A stretch of DNA of 64,000 nucleotides from Heterobilharzia americana (Eukaryota > Platyhelminthes > Trematoda > Strigeidida > Schistosomatidae), in NCBI GenBank assembly GCA_944470555.2, contig OX104131.1, positions 20,700,515 through 20,764,514 on the forward strand, read 5' to 3'. How positions within the stretch are numbered: position 1 is the stretch's first letter; every line of letters begins with the position of its first letter. The notes under the pieces are model-generated. The model did not search any database, was not told the origin of the DNA, and saw only the letters and a list, made by a program, of their open reading frames with translations. A program made the translations under genes and the position numbers. Positions 61,081-64,000 of the stretch are shown in pieces.

Positions 61081-61963
61081 CCCCCTGGCATTTCAAGTGG
61101 TGAATATTAAGATCAACTTTATCCATCTCTTACTGATTTACGTTAATTTGAAGTCATTTCTCTAATTACTGAGAAAAGTTTTAAAATGTTATTCGACTTA
61201 ACTTATAGAAGCATAACAGAATAAATTATATAAAAGTACTTATCATACTATTGAACATTATAGTGAGTTAGAAATGACTTTCTCTCTCTGATTTGTATGC
61301 ATCAATAACCAGATGAGAGTAATCAAGATAATGAACAGGTGTTTCGCTTACTTAAGATTGCAGTCACTGGCGTTATTCCCTGAGAAACTCAACTAGCCCC
61401 TACAAAGCGAATTGCTAAAGTCAGTTCCATCGTGACTGATCAATTTTGAAAGTTTCCTTTCAAAAGCTTGCATAGTTTTGAAATTAAGCCTTATTGAAAT
61501 CGTAGACAAGAACTTGAAAACTTAGCCATCTGTGAATGTGGACCATACAGTTTGTAAATAATTTCCTAAAAATATTTCTTATAAAAACAGGATATAGTTT
61601 TACTTGTTTTATGATGGATGAATGATACTGATGTGATGCAAAAGTGAACCAATAGGAGGAAGATATTGTATTATCCACTCTTTGTTTCTCTCTCATTAGA
61701 GCTTAGTGTATGTTACTGGTGGGTAAAATAATTTCTTCCAGAATCATTAATTTCTACCTTAAAGTAGTTTGTTCTTTTTATCCAATCACAATACATCGTC
61801 AACTATTAATGATCTTGTCAACTGACAACTCCGTATACTGGTTCAGTATAAAACTTTGAATAACTAGATTACTCTTTTGCTTATCAAAATATTAGATTAA
61901 CATTTTTCGCACTCATAAAAGGGTTCGTATTATGAAATGGGTTGATATAAACTTGATCGCATT
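61081..61963. other. Region upstream of globin exon
   Basis: AT-rich and without repeats. A cataaaaggg string at 61,914-61,923 could act as a TATA-like element 40 bases ahead of the start codon, and an upstream ATG at 61,934 opens a 16-codon out-of-frame uORF that overlaps the main start. Both are weak. Confidence 0.3.
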
Positions 61964-62574
61964 ATGGATAGCAAATTAACCAATGTACCTGCCTCTGACA
62001 CTTCAGACACCAAAGTAATCAAAGATCCTGATCAAGTATTTTCTATGAATAATTCTGAAGAAACTGCTGGTTCACACCCTCTGAATTCTCAAAACACTAT
62101 GAGTACACCTGATGCAGATGAGCAAGAAGTACTTGTGAATTACAATGTAGGAAACTCCATCTCTTCTTATTCTACTCCTCAGAAACATCTGCCAGCCTCC
62201 CAAGAATCTAGTGTCAGCATGTTGACAAGTTTCAGAAAACGTCTCAAACAACATTTAGTTCCATCAAGAAGCGCAAGTTTGCACAAAAGTATGCATGATT
62301 TGTCATTATCTCCAAAGAAAAACCTTTCGTCCTCATTTAGAAATGATCCAGGAAGTAGAAAACCTGCTTCAACTGTTATACCATCATCATCCACTGGAAG
62401 TATATCTAACCTTACACAAGATGTTCCCGAGGATATAAGTAATATTCAGAATGAACATGAGGCAGCATTACAAAACGTATCATCACTTACTGCCAGTCAG
62501 GTTCAGCTAATTCAGTCTACTTGGGGTTTAGTAAAGCAGCATATTGAAAAAATTGGAGTGATTACTTTTTTGGG
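61964..62574 (+). CDS. Globin-domain protein, first coding exon
   Basis: Starts at ATG and runs about 203 codons to a GTATGT donor at 62,575 (phase 2). The open frame after that is intron read-through. Codons 1-175 are low-complexity and Ser/Pro/Asn-rich with a basic Ser-rich patch around 85-125 (SFRKRLKQHLVPSRSASLHK), probably disordered and possibly phosphorylated. Codons about 176-203 (LTASQVQLIQSTWGLVKQHI, then EKIGVITFL) match helix A and the start of helix B of a globin fold, as in neuroglobin or nerve-type globins with LT..Q..L+..W at the N-terminus. The heme-contact residues would be in later exons outside the window. Splitting a globin inside helix B with a phase 2 intron is a common ancestral position. 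The long N-terminal extension is unusual. Domain call is confident; subfamily is not. Confidence 0.8.
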
Positions 62575-62580
62575 GTATGT
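62575..62580 (+). promoter_or_regulatory. Splice donor of globin exon
   Basis: GTATGT directly after TTGGG. Globin similarity stops at this point and the continued frame is hydrophobic AT-rich sequence, which supports the boundary. Confidence 0.75.
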
Positions 62581-62722
62581 TAACTTCAGTTTATCTTTTA
62601 CAGAAGCTATTGCATCCATAAAATACGCTGATTTTATATTCTACTCATACTTGAATGTAACTTTACATATAACACATAAAGTATAGGCACAAACTAGTCA
62701 GCTTTGTGATATTATGGCTTTG

Positions 62723-62726
<4 letters not shown>

Positions 62727-62777
<51 letters not shown>
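62727..62777. repeat. (AT)25 microsatellite
   Basis: 51 bases of uninterrupted AT, in the likely first intron of the globin gene. Expected to be length-polymorphic. Confidence 0.97.
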
Positions 62778-62778
<1 letters not shown>

Positions 62779-64000
62779 TACTGGCAGCACAGAAGAGTGA
62801 TACTAAAGTAAATATAGTGTTGCGTTGCAAGAAACCTCACAATCTGTGATTAGGTGTAAATCAAAAAGCTGGCAACTAGAAAACCAGTTAGCTTCTACAG
62901 TGTGACTTATCTATGCAGCTGTACGTTGTAGACACTATTATTCAACACCACCCTGAATGCAGAGAAGCTTCAGATCCATGATCTTTAACAATCAGATATT
63001 GTTTAATATTGAGTGACTATTATCAAAATGAGATGAAATGCTCATCAGCTTCCAACATATTCTTCCTTCCAGTTGCCATCTTTCTCTGACTCTAACTTCA
63101 AATAACTCCTTTAAGATGGGTTTCCTAACACTTTGGTGTAAATACATCAATATATGGGATATTATTATGCTTAAAAGTTTATATCGCCTTATTCAAAAAA
63201 AAATTCATTCTTTTTAAAAAAATCAATTGTAATGGGAACTAAGGCTTTGAATAGTGATCAGTCATACCTTACATTATTCGTTCTATCTTACTTTTATGCA
63301 ATGAAAAACACTACAGGCTTCACCTTTTATATCAAGTTATAAAAGTTAGTTTGCAAATATAGGCATGTGAGGGTTCTTTGTCCTTACTGTAGTTTTTCTC
63401 ACGAGTTTATATCAATTGAAGAATAACCGAAGACCGAGGAAGAAACACCTTTCCGGTGCTCCTAGGGGTTCATGGGTCCTTCCACTTGCGTTAACTGGTG
63501 ATTAAGTTGGGATTCGAGTGACTATGAACGGATGTGTTGGCTGATAATATCTACAACTTTAAAAAGCAAACGTTACTGGGTTTGTATGAAATGGTTAGCA
63601 TAAGTTGTTCACCCCTATTTAAAAGTTTATAACTCAGTATTAGTAATTGTAACCTGGACATGATACAAATAAGATAATAAAAAGTTGTACTGAAAACGAG
63701 TAACAGTTCACTACGTTAAAAATATTGAATAGGAACATGATACTAATATCCTGTCCAATACTGTAACGTAGTCTAAGTAACCTAGAACTCTTGTTTATTC
63801 AACTTGTAAGGATTCCTAATTACTCCATTTCCTTCTTTCCTATAACTGATGAAATATAACCTTCGTTAACCGGATAAAAATCTATTTTATGCCTTCCAAT
63901 TGAGAATTTAGACACTTTTTGAGGCAATGCCTAGTAGGGCAACTTAAAAGTACTTCACTTTTACTGACAGCATAATATTCTAAACACCAAAACATTTAAA
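62778..64000. other. Likely globin intron
   Basis: No second globin exon was found before the window end. A string at 63,440-63,495 (gaagaaacacctttccggtgctcc, cut here) resembles the ribozyme-tail part of the tRNA-hammerhead SINE but is too decayed to call. Confidence 0.4.

Noticed and set aside
63430..63500. Remnant resembling the tail of the tRNA-hammerhead SINE
   Set aside because: Only short interrupted matches; not enough to separate from chance.

Overview
The window looks like AT-rich nuclear DNA from a blood fluke (Schistosoma or a close relative in Schistosomatidae). The main reason is the repeat set. There are several Smα-type SINEs carrying hammerhead ribozymes, a family known from schistosomes, alongside RTE-like (SR2/SjR2-type) and CR1-like LINE fossils and Penelope-like elements. 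Introns are long and coding density is very low. The species cannot be fixed from the sequence alone.

Layout: 0-9 kb is mostly featureless DNA with an RTE 3' scrap (4.7 kb) and an Smα-type element (7.1 kb). 9.4-11.3 kb is a decayed CR1-like LINE. 14.4 kb holds an internally deleted RTE copy and 17.9-18.4 kb a palindromic hammerhead SINE. 19.4-21.1 kb is an element with long terminal inverted repeats, and 22.9-23.5 kb an RTE derivative with both ends and target-site duplications. 27.3 kb has another RTE 3' end. 33.25-36.57 kb is a Penelope-like element (PLE) with inverted terminal segments, a candidate hammerhead and a SINE inserted in its reverse transcriptase. 38.4-39.3 kb is a minus-strand RTE copy and 42.6-44.2 kb a second, worse PLE. 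48.4-57 kb carries scattered Smα and tRNA-hammerhead SINE copies, and 58.0-60.8 kb is the longest RTE copy.

The only host gene recognised with fair confidence starts at 61,964 on the plus strand. It is the first coding exon of a globin-domain protein with a long Ser-rich N-terminal extension, and it ends at a GTATGT splice donor. Three further plus-strand segments (15.66, 26.15 and 45.07 kb, the last with a stop codon and an AATAAA) look like exons of an unrecognised gene with very long introns. A fourth (56.38 kb) is weaker.

The main point of interest is a hammerhead SINE family separate from Smα. In its best copy (34,456-35,045) a 74-base tRNA-like head lies 8 bases upstream of a 46-base hammerhead with an intact core. 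Several copies are arranged head-to-head as inverted pairs, so both strands can carry a ribozyme. Together with Smα and the candidate PLE hammerhead, three retroelement lineages in one window appear to carry the same ribozyme fold.
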